Positions 62,999 to 64,000 of a DNA stretch of 64,000 nt are shown here, piece by piece. The notes under the pieces were generated by a model. The model worked only from the letters and a program-made list of their open reading frames with translations, had not been told where the DNA came from and did no database searches. A program made the position numbers and the translations under genes. The first letter of the stretch is position 1, and each line of letters starts with the position of its first letter. Location: assembly GCF_017876795.1 (NCBI RefSeq), contig NZ_JAGIOR010000002.1, positions 868,001 to 932,000 on the forward strand, given 5' to 3'. Origin of the DNA: Rhizobium leguminosarum. GTDB lineage: Bacteria; Pseudomonadota; Alphaproteobacteria; Rhizobiales; Rhizobiaceae.

Positions 62999-64000
62999 AT
63001 GGAATTCAACGATATGACCATGTCAAGCGACCGGGCTCGGAAGCCGCTTCTCCTCACCAATGTCAAACCAATGGCTTTCGGGGCGGGCACAGTCGAAGGG
63101 GCGATCGACATTCTCGTCAATGCCGATGGCAGGATCGCCAAAATCGGTCCATCACTCGCGATCTCCAAGGATGTGACGCGCATCGATGGCAAGGGTGCCT
63201 TCGTCTCGCCGGGCTGGATCGATCTGCACGTGCATATCTGGCACGGCGGCACCGACATTTCCATTCGCCCGTCCGAATGCGGCGTCGAGCGCGGCGTCAC
63301 CACGCTGGTCGATGCCGGTTCGGCCGGCGAGGCGAATTTCCATGGCTTCCGCGAATATATCATCGAACCCGCCCGCGAGCGCATCAAGGCCTTCCTGAAC
63401 CTCGGCTCGATTGGCCTCGTCGCCTGCAACCGCGTCGTCGAACTCAGGGATATAAGAGATATCGATCTCGACCGCATCCTCGAAGTCTATGCCGAAAACA
63501 GTGAGCACATCGTCGGCATCAAGGTACGTGCCAGCCATGTCATCACCGGCTCCTGGGGCGTCACCCCCGTCAAGCTCGGCAAGAAAATCGCCAAGATCCT
63601 GAAAGTGCCGATGATGGTGCATGTCGGCGAGCCGCCGGCACTCTATGACGAAGTGCTGGAGATCCTCGGCCCCGGCGACGTCGTCACCCATTGTTTCAAC
63701 GGCAAGGCCGGTTCGAGCATCATGGAGGACGAGGATCTCTTCAATCTCGCCGAGCGCTGCGCCTCCGAGGGTATCCGCCTCGACATCGGCCATGGCGGCG
63801 CATCCTTCTCCTTCAAGGTGGCGGAAGCGGCGATCGCGCGCGGGCTTCTGCCGTTCTCGATCTCGACCGACCTGCACGGCCATTCGATGAATTTCCCGGT
63901 CTGGGACCTGGCGACGACGATGTCGAAGCTGCTCAGCGTCGGCATGCCCTTCGACAAGGTGGTGGAGGCCGTCACCCACGCGCCGGCATCAGTCATCAAG
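62999..64000 (+). CDS. Amidohydrolase/deacetylase-family metallohydrolase, 3' end outside window
   Basis: At least 334 residues, open to the last base. Metal ligands: HxH in GWIDLHVHIWHGG near residue 72, a candidate carboxylated Lys in GIKVRAS near 170, His in MMVHVGE and VVTHCFNG, and Asp in ISTDLHGHS. Dihydroorotase-like fold; enzymes of this class include deacetylases and cyclic amidases. Start unsure: ATG at 62999, 63014 or 63020, none with a clear ribosome site. TTGACA at 62945 and an AT-rich stretch before the gene may be its promoter. Confidence 0.82.
   Translation, partial: MEFNDMTMSSDRARKPLLLTNVKPMAFGAGTVEGAIDILVNADGRIAKIGPSLAISKDVTRIDGKGAFVSPGWIDLHVHIWHGGTDISIRPSECGVERGVTTLVDAGSAGEANFHGFREYIIEPARERIKAFLNLGSIGLVACNRVVELRDIRDIDLDRILEVYAENSEHIVGIKVRASHVITGSWGVTPVKLGKKIAKILKVPMMVHVGEPPALYDEVLEILGPGDVVTHCFNGKAGSSIMEDEDLFNLAERCASEGIRLDIGHGGASFSFKVAEAAIARGLLPFSISTDLHGHSMNFPVWDLATTMSKLLSVGMPFDKVVEAVTHAPASVIK

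Overview
The window reads as a replicon of a fast-growing alphaproteobacterial rhizobium, most likely the Rhizobium leguminosarum/etli group. Grounds: GC-rich coding with a high load of solute-binding ABC transporters, the gene order rhaRSTPQUK facing rhaDI (the arrangement described for R. leguminosarum), a RopA/Omp2b-type porin, a PtsN paralogue beside kdp, and typical rhizobial palindromic intergenic repeats. Four transposable elements in 64 kb and no housekeeping RNA genes suit a large plasmid, chromid or accessory chromosomal region (inference).

Layout. 1-5120: end of a D-erythronate dehydrogenase gene, then a complete carbohydrate ABC transporter (ATPase, Tat-exported binding protein, two permeases). 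5209-8373: small stress or metabolism genes (peroxiredoxin-like, TetR with three operators facing a RidA-family gene, a tiny Cys-rich protein, a NUDIX hydrolase, a small hypothetical). 8497-11155: a rearrangement scar, in which an IS6-family copy joins a 5' IS110 transposase fragment to the 3' end of a sugar permease gene followed by its ATPase. 11248-14126: peptidase T and an ISAzo13-type transposase with an overlapping accessory gene. 14287-19123: SleB-like lipoprotein hydrolase and the sulfate transporter sbp-cysT-cysW-cysA. 19483-20499: porin.

20651-29442: high-affinity potassium locus on the minus strand, in transcription order a 27-codon membrane ORF, kdpF, kdpA, a 51-codon membrane ORF, kdpB, kdpC, kdpD, kdpE, ptsN. 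29644-33472: degenerate CopC-like protein, then a complete IS66 element with an 8-bp target duplication that carries a UPF0149 passenger gene. 33642-39846: xylitol/sorbitol-type dehydrogenase, DedA protein, a frameshifted mercuric-reductase-like flavoprotein, DUF4126-like protein, glutaryl-CoA dehydrogenase, cupin, LysR regulator.

40022-48621: a LysR-divergent Liv/HAAT-type ABC transporter followed by a GMC oxidoreductase, an IS110/IS1111 insertion with a long non-coding 3' tail, and a 3-hydroxyisobutyrate dehydrogenase. 48630-50330: orphan FhuC-type ATPase and a hydratase. 50420-61332: the complete L-rhamnose regulon: RhaSTPQ uptake, RhaU mutarotase, RhaI isomerase, RhaK kinase, bifunctional RhaD aldolase/dehydrogenase, DeoR-type RhaR. 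61393-62847: an ECF41-type sigma factor divergent from a carboxymuconolactone-decarboxylase-family gene, with two facing matches to the ECF41 promoter. 62999-64000: the start of an amidohydrolase that runs off the window.

The most notable items are the two unannotated-size membrane ORFs and the PtsN paralogue in the kdp locus, the IS66 passenger gene, the double ECF41 promoter, the IS6 deletion scar, the possible guide-RNA region of the IS110/IS1111 element, and several clear palindromic operators.
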